64,000 nucleotides of DNA. It comes from Actinomadura sp. WMMA1423 (GTDB lineage: Bacteria; Actinomycetota; Actinomycetes; Streptosporangiales; Streptosporangiaceae). The notes beneath the pieces were generated by a model. It did not search any database and was not told where the DNA came from. It saw only the letters and a program-made list of their open reading frames with translations. The stretch lies in contig NZ_CP041244.1 of the NCBI RefSeq assembly GCF_006547145.1, forward strand, positions 1,178,001 through 1,242,000, in the 5' to 3' direction. Below are positions 43,477-51,566 of the stretch, piece by piece. The position numbers and the translations under genes were made by a program. Positions within the stretch are counted from its first letter, which is position 1. The number at the start of each line of letters is the position of its first letter.

Positions 43477-46375
43477 GGCGTTCCCTCCTCTTTCGCGGTC
43501 CCCTCCCGCTCGGCGGCGCGGCCGGGAAGTAGCGGTCCGCCAGCGTCCTGGCGGCGGTGCCGCGGTCGTGCTCGCCGAAGCGCGCGGCGAACGCGCGGCG
43601 CCGCGCGGCGTGCCCGGCCTCGGCGGCGTCCAGGCCGGCGAGCGCGGCGACGAGCTCGTCCTCGGTGCGGGTGATCGGCCCGGGGGCGTGCCGCTCCAGG
43701 TCGAAGTAGCCGGTGGCGAGGTCCCGGCCGTCCGGCAGGTGCAGGACGATCGGCCGGTCGAGCAGCGCGAAGTCGAACATGATCGAGGAGTGGTCGGTGA
43801 CGAGCGCGTCCGCGAGCAGCATCAGCGGAGTCACATCGGGCACCGCGCCGACGTCCCGCATGACCTCGCGGGCGCCGGGCGGCACGTTCGCCCGGCACAG
43901 GTAGTGCGGCCGGACGAGCAGGACGAACTCCTCCCCCAGCTCCCGCGCGAAGACCGCCGGGTCCACGGGCGGGTCCAGCAGCCGGACCGGACGGCCCCTC
44001 GGCCCGGTGGCGTAGGTGGGCGCGTACAGGACGGCGCGGCGCCCGTCGTCCAGGCCGAGCGCGTCGCGCAGCGCCGCGACCTCGGCGGCCAGCTCGGGAT
44101 CCCCCTCCACCCCGTTGACCAGGGGGTCGTTGCGGGGGTAACCCGCCGGGAGCAGCTCGGAGCGGACGCCGAGCCCGTTGCAGAGCGTCTCGGCGTCGTG
44201 CCCGGAGCGCACCAGGAAGCAGTCGAACCGCTCCACCATCCGCCGCAGCCGCGCCTGGTCGGAGGCCGGGCCCGACTTCAGCCGCGGCTGGTCCAGCCCC
44301 ATCAATTTGAACGCCGAGCCGTGCCAGGTCTGGACGTAGGTGGTCTCGGGGCGCTTGCGCAGCCCGTCCGGGAAGCCCTGGTCGTCGACCCATACCCGGG
44401 CCCGCGCGAGCGCCAGGTAGTACGCCCATGATCCGCGTTTGACGACCCGGGCGTCGTCCGGGAACCCCTTGGGGGACGACGAGTACGACCACACCGCCGT
44501 CACCGGCCGGCCGGCCCTGCGCAGCTCCCGGTAGAGGTACTTCGGGTTGCCGGCGTAGTGGCGGCCGAGCTGGCTCTCGAAGACCGCCAGCCCGGTCCGG
44601 ACGGGCAGCCTGCTCAGCACCCCGTTGAAGACGATGATCTTGGTGTTCCGGCCGGTCAGCGTCCGGCGCGCCGACGTGGAGACCCTCCTCCAGCGGCGCC
44701 TGGCCAGCCGTCCCGGCCGGGACCCGGCGGCGCGGCGCGCGACCGCGCGGGAGAGCCTCGCCCACGGGCTCCCCGTCTCCAGGGCGAACGCCAGGTGCCC
44801 TCCCTCGGTGACGTACGAGCGGAGCCGGTCCCCCGCGAACCGCGTCAGCCGCGGCCGGACGGGCAGCGCGGCACCGCCGAGCCGCGGCGACCCCCGGCCC
44901 GCGCCGAGGCGGGTGACCACCTCCTCGCCGTCCACCCGGACGCGCAGCCGGACGTCCCAGACGGGGTCGACGAACCCGAACGGGCGGATCCGCCGGGCGG
45001 GGTCGAACTCGGCCCGCCAGGTGAGCCGGTCGCCCTCGTGCCGGACGGACGCGCGGACCCGCGCCCTCCTGGAGCGCCGGCGCCTGTCGGAGAACTCCAG
45101 CGTCCCGGTCAGCTCGGCCTCCTGCGGGACCCGACCCAGCGGGTTCAGCACGTACCCGGCCATGAGCACGCGGTCACCGCGGGCCTCCAGCCGCGTGACC
45201 GTGTTCGCCGGGCGCAGCTCTCTGAGGGGCCGCACGTGGAAGCCGAAGCCGGTGACGTCCAGGACGCGGCGGCCGAGCCGGCCCCGCGGGCGGCCGGCGC
45301 CCCAGTAGACGCGCCCGTCCCGCTCCACGAGGCGGGCGCGCAGCTCCGGGCGCTTGGCCGGGTCGTACTCGGCGGCGGCGAGCGCCCCCGCGTGGTCGCC
45401 CTCGCGGACGAGGTGCGCGGCGATCGCGGGCAGCGGGTTGGCCTGCTCGAGGACCCGCGGGTCCAGCTCGGCCAGGTAGGCGGCGGCCAGGTCCAGGAAG
45501 CGGGCCTGGTGGGCGTGGTCGTGTCCGCGCAGCTCCCGCAGGTAGAGCACGAGGTCGTGGTTGACGAACTTGACGTCCTTGGCCCGCTGCAGGTCGTAGG
45601 CGCCGCGCAGCGCGAAGAGCATGTCGATGCGGCGGTGGATCTCCAGCCGGTCGGCGAAGTTGGCCAGCTCGGCGCGCCGATTGGAGATCGACGGCGCCCG
45701 CGTCCGCTCCTTGACGAGCCAGTTGTAGACGCGGTGCGGGATCAGCGCCGTCCGTCCGGCCTCCAGGTAGGCCTCGGCGGTGAACAGCAGGTCCTCGTAG
45801 TGCAGCCGCTCGACGAACCGAAGCCCGTGCTCCTCCAGGAAGCCGCGCCGGTAGGCCTTGTTGGTCGAAAGGGTGTCGTAGAGGAGGTCGGGGTTCTCGC
45901 TCAGGGACTCGTGGACGGCGCTGTGCCGGTAGAGCCACGGATACCAGGGGCGGACGCGCCCCTTCGCCCCCCTCGGGACGTCGAGGAAGATCCGGTCGCA
46001 GAGCCCCGAGACCATGTCGGCGCCGGTGTCCTCGGCGGCGGCGAGCAGGTTGAGGCAGGCGTGCCGGTCCAGCAGGTCGTCGCTGTCGAGGAACATCAGG
46101 TACCGGCCGGCCGACGCCTCGATCCCGGTGTTGCGCGGGCGTCCGCAGCCGCCGGAGTTGACCGGCAGGTGGACCGCCCGCACCCGCCCCGGATGGGCCG
46201 CGGCGAGCCGGTCGGCGGCCTCGCCCGTGCCGTCGGTGCTCGCGTCGTCGACGATCAGCGTCTCGACGCCGCCCAGGGACTGCTCCAGCGTGGAGGCCAC
46301 CGCCCTCGGGAGCCTCCGGGCGTCGTTGTAGGCGATCACCACGACGCTGACATCCGGGCGCGCCCCCATGGGCAT
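43460..46375 (-). CDS. Two-domain GT2 glycosyltransferase / TagF-like glycerophosphotransferase
   Basis: 971 aa from ATG 46375; ATG 46369 has better spacing to GGAGG and is an alternative. Residues 8-230: GT2 domain, SVVVIAYNDARRLPRAV, VDDASTDGTGE and the DxD in FLDSDDLLD. The middle (about 370-560) is beta-rich and basic. Residues about 610-950: TagF/CDP-glycerol glycerophosphotransferase domain with TWHGSAFKLMG, AGYPRNDPLV, VLYAPTYATG, LVRPHYLCR and VTDHSSIMFDFALLDRPI. Such fusions build poly-polyol-phosphate (teichoic-acid-like) wall polymers at the membrane. Coupled to the GT4 gene by overlap. Confidence 0.88.
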   Translation of the reverse strand: MPMGARPDVSVVVIAYNDARRLPRAVASTLEQSLGGVETLIVDDASTDGTGEAADRLAAAHPGRVRAVHLPVNSGGCGRPRNTGIEASAGRYLMFLDSDDLLDRHACLNLLAAAEDTGADMVSGLCDRIFLDVPRGAKGRVRPWYPWLYRHSAVHESLSENPDLLYDTLSTNKAYRRGFLEEHGLRFVERLHYEDLLFTAEAYLEAGRTALIPHRVYNWLVKERTRAPSISNRRAELANFADRLEIHRRIDMLFALRGAYDLQRAKDVKFVNHDLVLYLRELRGHDHAHQARFLDLAAAYLAELDPRVLEQANPLPAIAAHLVREGDHAGALAAAEYDPAKRPELRARLVERDGRVYWGAGRPRGRLGRRVLDVTGFGFHVRPLRELRPANTVTRLEARGDRVLMAGYVLNPLGRVPQEAELTGTLEFSDRRRRSRRARVRASVRHEGDRLTWRAEFDPARRIRPFGFVDPVWDVRLRVRVDGEEVVTRLGAGRGSPRLGGAALPVRPRLTRFAGDRLRSYVTEGGHLAFALETGSPWARLSRAVARRAAGSRPGRLARRRWRRVSTSARRTLTGRNTKIIVFNGVLSRLPVRTGLAVFESQLGRHYAGNPKYLYRELRRAGRPVTAVWSYSSSPKGFPDDARVVKRGSWAYYLALARARVWVDDQGFPDGLRKRPETTYVQTWHGSAFKLMGLDQPRLKSGPASDQARLRRMVERFDCFLVRSGHDAETLCNGLGVRSELLPAGYPRNDPLVNGVEGDPELAAEVAALRDALGLDDGRRAVLYAPTYATGPRGRPVRLLDPPVDPAVFARELGEEFVLLVRPHYLCRANVPPGAREVMRDVGAVPDVTPLMLLADALVTDHSSIMFDFALLDRPIVLHLPDGRDLATGYFDLERHAPGPITRTEDELVAALAGLDAAEAGHAARRRAFAARFGEHDRGTAARTLADRYFPAAPPSGRGPRKRRERHGRAA

Positions 46376-46512
46376 CCCCCCTCCGCAGACTCCGGCGTGC
46401 TGGATTCCTTTCCAGGAACGCCGCAGTGAGGTCCAAGAGGGATCAAAGCCTGTCAACGCTTGCCATTACCCACCGTCTCCGGAGACAAAGGGCACAACAC
46501 CCGGAACGCCAG

Positions 46513-46541
46513 AAGGCGCCCGGCGGGAGGCCGGGCGCCTT
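46513..46541. terminator. Strong bidirectional hairpin terminator
   Basis: AAGGCGCCCGGC (46513-46524) and GCCGGGCGCCTT (46530-46541) form a perfect 12-bp stem with a 5-base loop. It ends the CHAP gene transcript about 50 bases after its stop. A second short palindrome (AAGGGCGCCTT) lies at about 46564-46574. Confidence 0.75.
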
Positions 46542-46591
46542 CGTGGGGCGGGCGCCCGGGAGGAAGGGCGCCTTCTGGGGTCGGTGTCAGG

Positions 46592-47356
46592 TCAGCGGGC
46601 GTAGTCGGGGTAGCCGTAGCCGACGACCTCGGACTTGTCGCGGACCTTTTGCTTCACCGCGTTCTCGGTGTTGCCCTCGATAGTGGTGATCTTGCCGTTG
46701 CCGTTGTCCTTGACGACGATGCCGACGTGGTCGATGTCGCCGATTCCGGCCTTCGAGCCGTCCTGCCAGTCGAAGAACACCACGGCGCCCGGCTTGGCCT
46801 TGTGGCCCCAGCGGTCGGTCTGCTTGAACCAGCTGGCGTGCTGGACGGTGTAGGCGTCCCAGCCCATGTTCTTGACGCCGGTCTGGGCGCCGAGCCAGGA
46901 GACGAACATGTTGCACCACTGGGCGCCGTTGTACTCCTTGACCGAGAATCCGCCGTCACGCTTGGCGGTGGCCTTGGCATGCGGAGTCGAGACATACCAC
47001 TTGTGGTACTTGGTCTCGCCGCCCCTGCCCTCGCGCACGCCGACCTGCTTCTTCGCCAGCTTGATCACTTCGTCGGCCTTGACGGCGTGCGGCGGGACCT
47101 TGAATCCCTCGCGGCGCGCCTCGGCGGCGGCCGAGGCCTTCACGGTCTTGACGTTGGAGGACTTCTGCGAAGCGGTGCCCTGCTCGGCCACCGCCGCCGC
47201 ATTGGCGGGGGTCTCGGCGACCGCGCGGCCGCCGCCGAGGGGGTTGAGGACGGAGAGCCCGACCGCGCCCGCGAGGACGGCCCCGGCGGCGATGCCGAGG
47301 GCCTTGTCCTCGGACGAGAAGCGGTTGAGCGAAAGTCGATCGAAACGACCGGTCAT
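46592..47356 (-). CDS. Secreted CHAP-domain peptidoglycan hydrolase
   Basis: 254 aa from ATG 47356, with AAGGAG 9-10 bases upstream; the ATG at 47380 abuts the riboswitch and has no ribosome site. Residues about 19-47 form a signal peptide/anchor (ALGIAAGAVLAGAVGL then AVAETP). Residues about 95-250 are a CHAP amidase/endopeptidase: catalytic Cys in GAQWCNMFVSWLG, His in IGDIDHVGIVV and the following TIEGNT with Glu/Asn. These enzymes cut peptide bonds in peptidoglycan. The c-di-AMP riboswitch just upstream fits the pattern for actinobacterial wall hydrolases such as rpfA. Confidence 0.9.
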   Translation of the reverse strand: MTGRFDRLSLNRFSSEDKALGIAAGAVLAGAVGLSVLNPLGGGRAVAETPANAAAVAEQGTASQKSSNVKTVKASAAAEARREGFKVPPHAVKADEVIKLAKKQVGVREGRGGETKYHKWYVSTPHAKATAKRDGGFSVKEYNGAQWCNMFVSWLGAQTGVKNMGWDAYTVQHASWFKQTDRWGHKAKPGAVVFFDWQDGSKAGIGDIDHVGIVVKDNGNGKITTIEGNTENAVKQKVRDKSEVVGYGYPDYAR

Positions 47357-47380
47357 GCAGGGAATCTCCTTGTCTTCCAT

Positions 47381-47500
47381 GGCGCCTACCGGGTTAGCTG
47401 ACGGATTCGGGCATGGAAGAGCCCTACGGCGCGACTCTCGGGCGCGCCGATTCACCCCAGAAACGTGGGTCCCCGGCTCCGTTTCCGATCTCCTCGACCG
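47381..47500 (-). ncRNA. c-di-AMP (ydaO/yuaA) riboswitch
   Basis: The reverse strand shows the conserved blocks of the ydaO class in order: GGAAACGGAGCCGGGGACCCA (written here as GGAAACGGAG and CCGGGGACCCA), GGGGTGAATC, GTAGGG, then CCCGAATCCGTCAGCTAACC and GGTAGGCG at the 3' end. The element ends 24 bases before the CHAP hydrolase start, with only the ribosome site between. In other actinobacteria c-di-AMP binding turns off wall-hydrolase genes; the same is expected here. Boundaries are approximate. Confidence 0.9.
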
Positions 47501-47990
47501 GACGGACTCGGCCTGGCACCGCCTGGGCGGTGCCGGTATACGGATGTTCTCACTGACTGATCTTGATGAGGGGGCGCGCATCACATGGCGCGCATCGCGT
47601 GCGGATACCGCTCCGCGATCCTCGGCCGCGCATGGTGCGGCCGGTGGCAACGCATGGGACGCGTTGCGTGATTGGGATCGAACGTACCAACCATCCCAAG
47701 AAAAGCAAACCAGGCATAAAGTAAAGTCTTGCCTGCTCAAAGCCCTTCCAAGAGACTCCCAACACCGGCGGGGCGGCGCGTCTTCCCGATCTTTGCCGAC
47801 ACGCCGCCCGGCCCTTGCCCACCGGGCTTACAGGTCTTCCGAGAAAGGGTAAAGAAGATCGAAAAGGGCGCGGCCGGCGCTCTGTGCCGGGCCCCGGAGA
47901 GCCTCGGCCGACCCGCCGAGTGAGGCACACGTCACACACGGCGATCTTCGCTGGTCGGGCATGGCGTTCGTCACCGGGAGGCCCGGACGG
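47501..47990. other. Long non-coding leader/intergenic region with several inverted repeats
   Basis: No convincing gene: open frames here have no ribosome site, no family resemblance and mixed codon use. Inverted repeats are present: GGCACCGCC/GGCGGTGCC (47515-47534, 2-base loop), TTGGGAT/ATCCCAA (47672-47699) and CAACGC/GCGTTG (about 47648-47666). A less GC-rich patch at about 47695-47750 is the likeliest promoter zone for the leftward riboswitch transcript, giving an untranslated leader of perhaps 350 bases. No clear -35/-10 pair is seen. Confidence 0.5.
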
Positions 47991-49883
47991 TCACTCCACG
48001 TGGAGAGCGAAGAGCGTGGTGTCGTCCGCGGCCCGGTCGTGCTCCATCCGCCCCAGCACCTCGTCCAGCACCTGGGCGGGGCGCGCGGCGCAGTCCCGCA
48101 GGATGCGGGTCAGGCGGGCGATCCGCTCGTCCAGGTCCGCGTCCCTGCGCTCCACCAGGCCGTCGGTGTACAGGAAGAGCATGTCGCCCGGGTGGAGCCG
48201 GGTGGTGACCGTCGTGTACTCCCACCCGGGCATGGCGCCGAGCATCGGGTCGCGGACCACCTCCAGCGGTGCCGCCCGGCCGTCCCGCACGAGGATCGGC
48301 GGCGGGTGGCCCGCGCACGTCCACTCGAGGACGTGCCGGGCGGGGTCGTAGTGGGCGACGATGGCGGTGCCCGTCGCGGGCGGGTTCAGCGCGCCGATCA
48401 GCTCGTTCAGCCAGCCGACCAGCCGGCCCGCCCGCTCGCCGGTGCAGGCGAGCCCCAGCAGGCCGTTCCGGGTCCGCGCCATCGCCGCCGCCGCGGGCAG
48501 GCCGTGCCCGGCCGCGTCCCCGATGGCGAACATCGCCCGCCCGTCCTGCAGGGCCTTGGTCGCGAACCAGTCCCCGCCGATGCGGGCCGTGCTCTCCGCC
48601 GCCATGCTGCGTATCGACGTGCACAGGCCGGGGAGCTGCTCGATCTCGTCCTCGTCGGGCAGGATGGCCCGCCGCAGCGTCACCGCCACGCGCCGCTCCT
48701 GCGCCGTCCGCGCCTGCTGCCGCAGCATCTGCCGCCGGGTCTCCGCCAGCGCCCGCTCCACCCCGCGCCGCCGGGTGATGTCCTGGGAGACGATGTTGAT
48801 CGACACGGGCAGCCCGGACTCGCCGAGCACGGGCTCGGCGAACACCCACAGGTGGCGGGGCGTCCCGTCGTGGCCGATCACGCGGTGCTCCGCCTCCACC
48901 GGCTCGCGCCGCGAGAACATCGTCTGGACGGCCTCCTCGACCAGCGGGAGGTCGTCGTCGGCCACGACCTTCGGCAGGTCGTGCGGCATCGGCGGCACCT
49001 CGTCGGGGGCGAGGCCGTAGTTGGCCAGCATCTGCGGGGTCCAGTCCGCCTCACCGGTGGCGAGGTCCCACTCCCCGAACCCGATCAGGGCGAGCCGCTC
49101 GACCCGCTCGAGCCGCCGCGCGATCCGGTCCTCGACCAGGTGGTACCGCCAGGTCACGCAGATGCCGGTCGGCACCCGGACGCACCGGACGCTCATCCGC
49201 GACGAGCGGGACAGGCCGCGCTGGGCCGTCGAGTACTGGATCGAGGGCCGTTCCAGCCGCGTCCCGGACTCCAGCACCTCCACGTAGTCGTCGAACAGGC
49301 CGCTGAGCACCGCCCCCGGGTCCGTCCGCAGCAGCCGCAGCCCGGTGAGCTCCTCCCGGCCCCGCCCGAACATGTCCTTGGCGACCCCGTTGAGCTCGGC
49401 GAACAGGAAGTCGGCCACGTTGCCGTCCGGCCCCCGAACCGGGACCAGGTGGGCCGCCGAGTCGAGCGCCCCGTCCAGCACCGCCTCCGCCGCCGGGTCA
49501 TCGGGCACCCGCGCGAGGATCTCCGCGTCCCCGGCGGTGTCCTCGGCCGTGACCCGGCGCAGCACGTCCTCGGCCTCCGACAGCACCGCCTGGCGCTCCG
49601 CCGGGACCTCCTCGGTGCGCGGCGCCCGCCGCCCCGCGGCCACCGCCCCCACCGGCCCGCCGCCCCCGTCCTTGACCAGCAGGGACGCCGCCTCGGCCAT
49701 GTCCATGTCGAGGTCGCGCGCGAGCCAGATCAGATGCTGCAGGGCCTCCCCCGGCGGGACGCCGAGCCGGCGGGCCAGCACGACCCGCGCCTCGGCCATC
49801 ACCGCGCGGTCGTGCGCCGCGCGGTGCAGGTCCTCCAGGTCCGCAACGTGCGCCCCGGGCTGGACGCCCTCCGCTTCCGCCAA
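47991..49883 (-). CDS. ANTAR-PAS-PP2C (RsbU/SpoIIE-like) phosphatase
   Basis: 630 aa from a TTG at 49883 with GGGGG 6-7 bases upstream. Residues about 20-72 resemble an ANTAR RNA-binding domain (RAVMAEARVVLARRLGVPPG, then LQHLIWLARDLDMD). Two PAS-like regions follow (about 135-250 and 265-375, the second with GEWDLATGEADWTP and a PAC-like VSINIVSQDITRRRG). A coiled linker leads to a SpoIIE/PP2C domain (about 400-628): GGDWFATKAL, IGDAAGHGLPAAAAM, LYTDGLVERRD and ADDTTLFALHV, with all metal Asp in place. Such phosphatases switch anti-sigma-factor antagonists. The ANTAR start is unusual, since it normally acts in antitermination. Confidence 0.85.
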   Translation of the reverse strand: MAEAEGVQPGAHVADLEDLHRAAHDRAVMAEARVVLARRLGVPPGEALQHLIWLARDLDMDMAEAASLLVKDGGGGPVGAVAAGRRAPRTEEVPAERQAVLSEAEDVLRRVTAEDTAGDAEILARVPDDPAAEAVLDGALDSAAHLVPVRGPDGNVADFLFAELNGVAKDMFGRGREELTGLRLLRTDPGAVLSGLFDDYVEVLESGTRLERPSIQYSTAQRGLSRSSRMSVRCVRVPTGICVTWRYHLVEDRIARRLERVERLALIGFGEWDLATGEADWTPQMLANYGLAPDEVPPMPHDLPKVVADDDLPLVEEAVQTMFSRREPVEAEHRVIGHDGTPRHLWVFAEPVLGESGLPVSINIVSQDITRRRGVERALAETRRQMLRQQARTAQERRVAVTLRRAILPDEDEIEQLPGLCTSIRSMAAESTARIGGDWFATKALQDGRAMFAIGDAAGHGLPAAAAMARTRNGLLGLACTGERAGRLVGWLNELIGALNPPATGTAIVAHYDPARHVLEWTCAGHPPPILVRDGRAAPLEVVRDPMLGAMPGWEYTTVTTRLHPGDMLFLYTDGLVERRDADLDERIARLTRILRDCAARPAQVLDEVLGRMEHDRAADDTTLFALHVE

Positions 49884-50054
49884 CCTGTCCCCCGTTCGGC
49901 GTCACCTGCCTCTGGGAGAAAAAAGCTACATACGTCAGTGAGGGACTATTCGCCCATCTCTTCATAAAGAGGCCGTACCTTTGCCCGGGTTTTCCCTTCA
50001 TGCCCGAACCCGACCTCTTCCGGTGACCTTCTCAGGACCGAACCGTTCCCCACC

Positions 50055-50072
50055 GTGTGACCGGCGTCACAC
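50055..50072. promoter_or_regulatory. CRP-type palindrome TGTGA-N6-TCACA
   Basis: GTGTGACCGGCGTCACAC: two perfect 7-bp arms around CGGC, matching the CRP/Crp consensus at all ten fixed bases (50056-50071). It lies about 175 bases before the PP2C phosphatase start and overlaps the stop codon of the lipoprotein gene. A role as the lipoprotein gene's terminator stem is the alternative. Confidence 0.5.
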
Positions 50073-50957
50073 CCCCGCGACCTGCCTGGTCAGCGCGGTG
50101 ATCCGCGCTGCGGCAGCCCGGAACGAGGTGCCCGCCGGATGCAGGGTCAGCACCACCACGATCCGGTCCTCCACGACCCCGGTCGTGTGCAGGACGGGCC
50201 GCCCCAGCCCCAGGTCGGGCCCCCACGCCGCCGGCCGCACACCGCGGCACGGCTCCGCCGGCGTCTCCCCGAACCCCGACCACCCCTGCTTGACGGCCCA
50301 CGGCCGCTTCACCGCCCGCGGAATCCCGAACGTCTGGTCGAACCCGTCCGTCCCGCACGGCGTCGACCTCCGCAACTGCTCGAGGACGAACTCCCGCTGC
50401 CCCTTCGGCGCCTCGTCCAGGAGATACCGGTACATCCGCACGACGTCCCGCGCGCTGAGCGCCGTGTACCCCCAGAACCCGGGCTTCTCCGCGGGCGGCG
50501 GCGCGGTGTCCTCCAACCCGACCTTGCGCACCATCCGCTCAATGACCCGCCTCTGCCCGCCCCGCCGCCAGAACTCCGTGGCCGCCCCGTCGTCGCTCGA
50601 CCGCAGCATCGGCACGAGCAACCGCCGATCGGCCGCCGACACCTCGTGCCGGTCCATGTAGTCCAGCGCGATGAGGATCTTCACCACCGAGGCCGACCGG
50701 AACGTCCGCGCCGTGGCCCGCGCCGCCACCACCCGCCCGGAGCGCCGATCGAACACCTCGTACGAGGCCCGCACCCCCGCCGGCACCCGCACGACCGGCG
50801 CCCTGGACGGCGTCTCCGACACCCGCGGCTCAGAACTCCCCTGCGACGCTGGCGGCTCAGGACTAGCGCCCACCGGCCGAGCCCCTCCACCGCCCCCGCA
50901 CCCGCAAACCAGCCCGAGGCCCACGACCCCGGCCAGCACCACCCGCAAACGCACCAT
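50067..50957 (-). CDS. Beta-lactamase-fold serine hydrolase, probable lipoprotein
   Basis: 296 aa. Signal peptide with a lipobox-like end (LGLVCGC, Cys20), then a Gly/Ser/Pro linker to about residue 58. The penicillin-recognising triad is present: S90-x-x-K93 (SVVK), S121-D-D123 in the SxN position and K223-Q-G225 in the KTG position. Most like class A beta-lactamase or D-Ala-D-Ala carboxypeptidase-like proteins; the altered SDD and KQG boxes make true beta-lactamase activity doubtful. Anchored outside the membrane. Same strand as the PP2C gene, 183 bases away. Confidence 0.75.
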   Translation of the reverse strand: MVRLRVVLAGVVGLGLVCGCGGGGGARPVGASPEPPASQGSSEPRVSETPSRAPVVRVPAGVRASYEVFDRRSGRVVAARATARTFRSASVVKILIALDYMDRHEVSAADRRLLVPMLRSSDDGAATEFWRRGGQRRVIERMVRKVGLEDTAPPPAEKPGFWGYTALSARDVVRMYRYLLDEAPKGQREFVLEQLRRSTPCGTDGFDQTFGIPRAVKRPWAVKQGWSGFGETPAEPCRGVRPAAWGPDLGLGRPVLHTTGVVEDRIVVVLTLHPAGTSFRAAAARITALTRQVAGV

Positions 50958-51051
50958 CCGGCCTGCCTACCAGAGATCCGCGCCCCCGTATCTCGGTACG
51001 CACGACCCCGCAGACTGCGCTACAGTAATTCACGCCTGCTCCACCAGGCAC

Positions 51052-51125
51052 CGGGACGTAGCGCAGTTTGGCAGCGCACTTGACTGGGGGTCAAGGGGTC
51101 GTGGGTTCAAATCCCGCCGTCCCGA
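51052..51125 (+). tRNA. tRNA-Pro (anticodon GGG)
   Basis: Full cloverleaf: acceptor CGGGACG/CGTCCCG, D-arm GCGC...GCGC, anticodon stem CTTGA/TCAAG with loop CTGGGGG (anticodon GGG), T-arm GTGGG TTCAAAT CCCGC and discriminator A. CCA is not encoded. The sequence after it changes in character. Confidence 0.95.
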
Positions 51126-51296
51126 CAGAGTTTATGCAGGTCAGAGGGCTAAAGCAGAGTCGCTCCACGGCTCCCCCAACAGGGGTGGGGAGCCACAGGG
51201 GGAGCCAACGCCCGCAGGCTCGGGCCCAGAAAGCGGCTTTCGTCTCACTGGATAGATCACGTTGGCCGGAAATGCGTGCCGAGCACATGACACCGG

Positions 51297-51480
51297 TCAA
51301 AAGGTCCTTCTCGGTCGGGTCCAGCGGAACTTGCACACGAGGGCGATGCCGTGGGTGGCAGGTAGACGCCGTCGCGTTTGCGGCGGCAGTCGCGCGAGGT
51401 GTTCCACCACTTCGGCGCGAAGGCATGCTCGACGCGATTGATCACGCTCACGGCGGCGCGCCGGTGTTGCTTCTGGCAGC
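51297..51480 (-). pseudogene. IS5-family transposase remnant (C-terminal fragment)
   Basis: On the reverse strand VEHAFAPKWWNTSRDCRRKR (near 51374-51433) recalls the VEHAF..KNW..LRDCRRKGDGV end of IS5-type DDE transposases; the continuation GIALVCKF (near 51336-51359), like GIARLHNL, is in another frame, so at least one frameshift is present. No start, DDE core or terminal repeats are seen. The rest of 51126-51566 holds no recognisable gene. Only about 60 residues can be matched. Confidence 0.45.
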
Positions 51481-51566
51481 GTGGCGCCGACCAGGAGCAA
51501 CACCGGCTTGTTCGCATTTCCTGCCGCCGATGGCAGAGTCGCGTTCGTACGTGTGAGTCTGTGCAG

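Noticed and set aside
46428..46456. TTGACA at 46456-46451 (minus) as promoter of the GT2-TagF gene
   Set aside because: The -35 is perfect but no acceptable -10 is found at 16-19 bases, so it was not listed.
47550..47939. A 129-codon frame in the leader before the riboswitch
   Set aside because: No ribosome site, no recognisable domain and composition of random frames.
51091..51426. A 111-codon minus-strand frame ending in VGTAGFEPTTP
   Set aside because: That ending is the usual artefact of translating a tRNA gene backwards.
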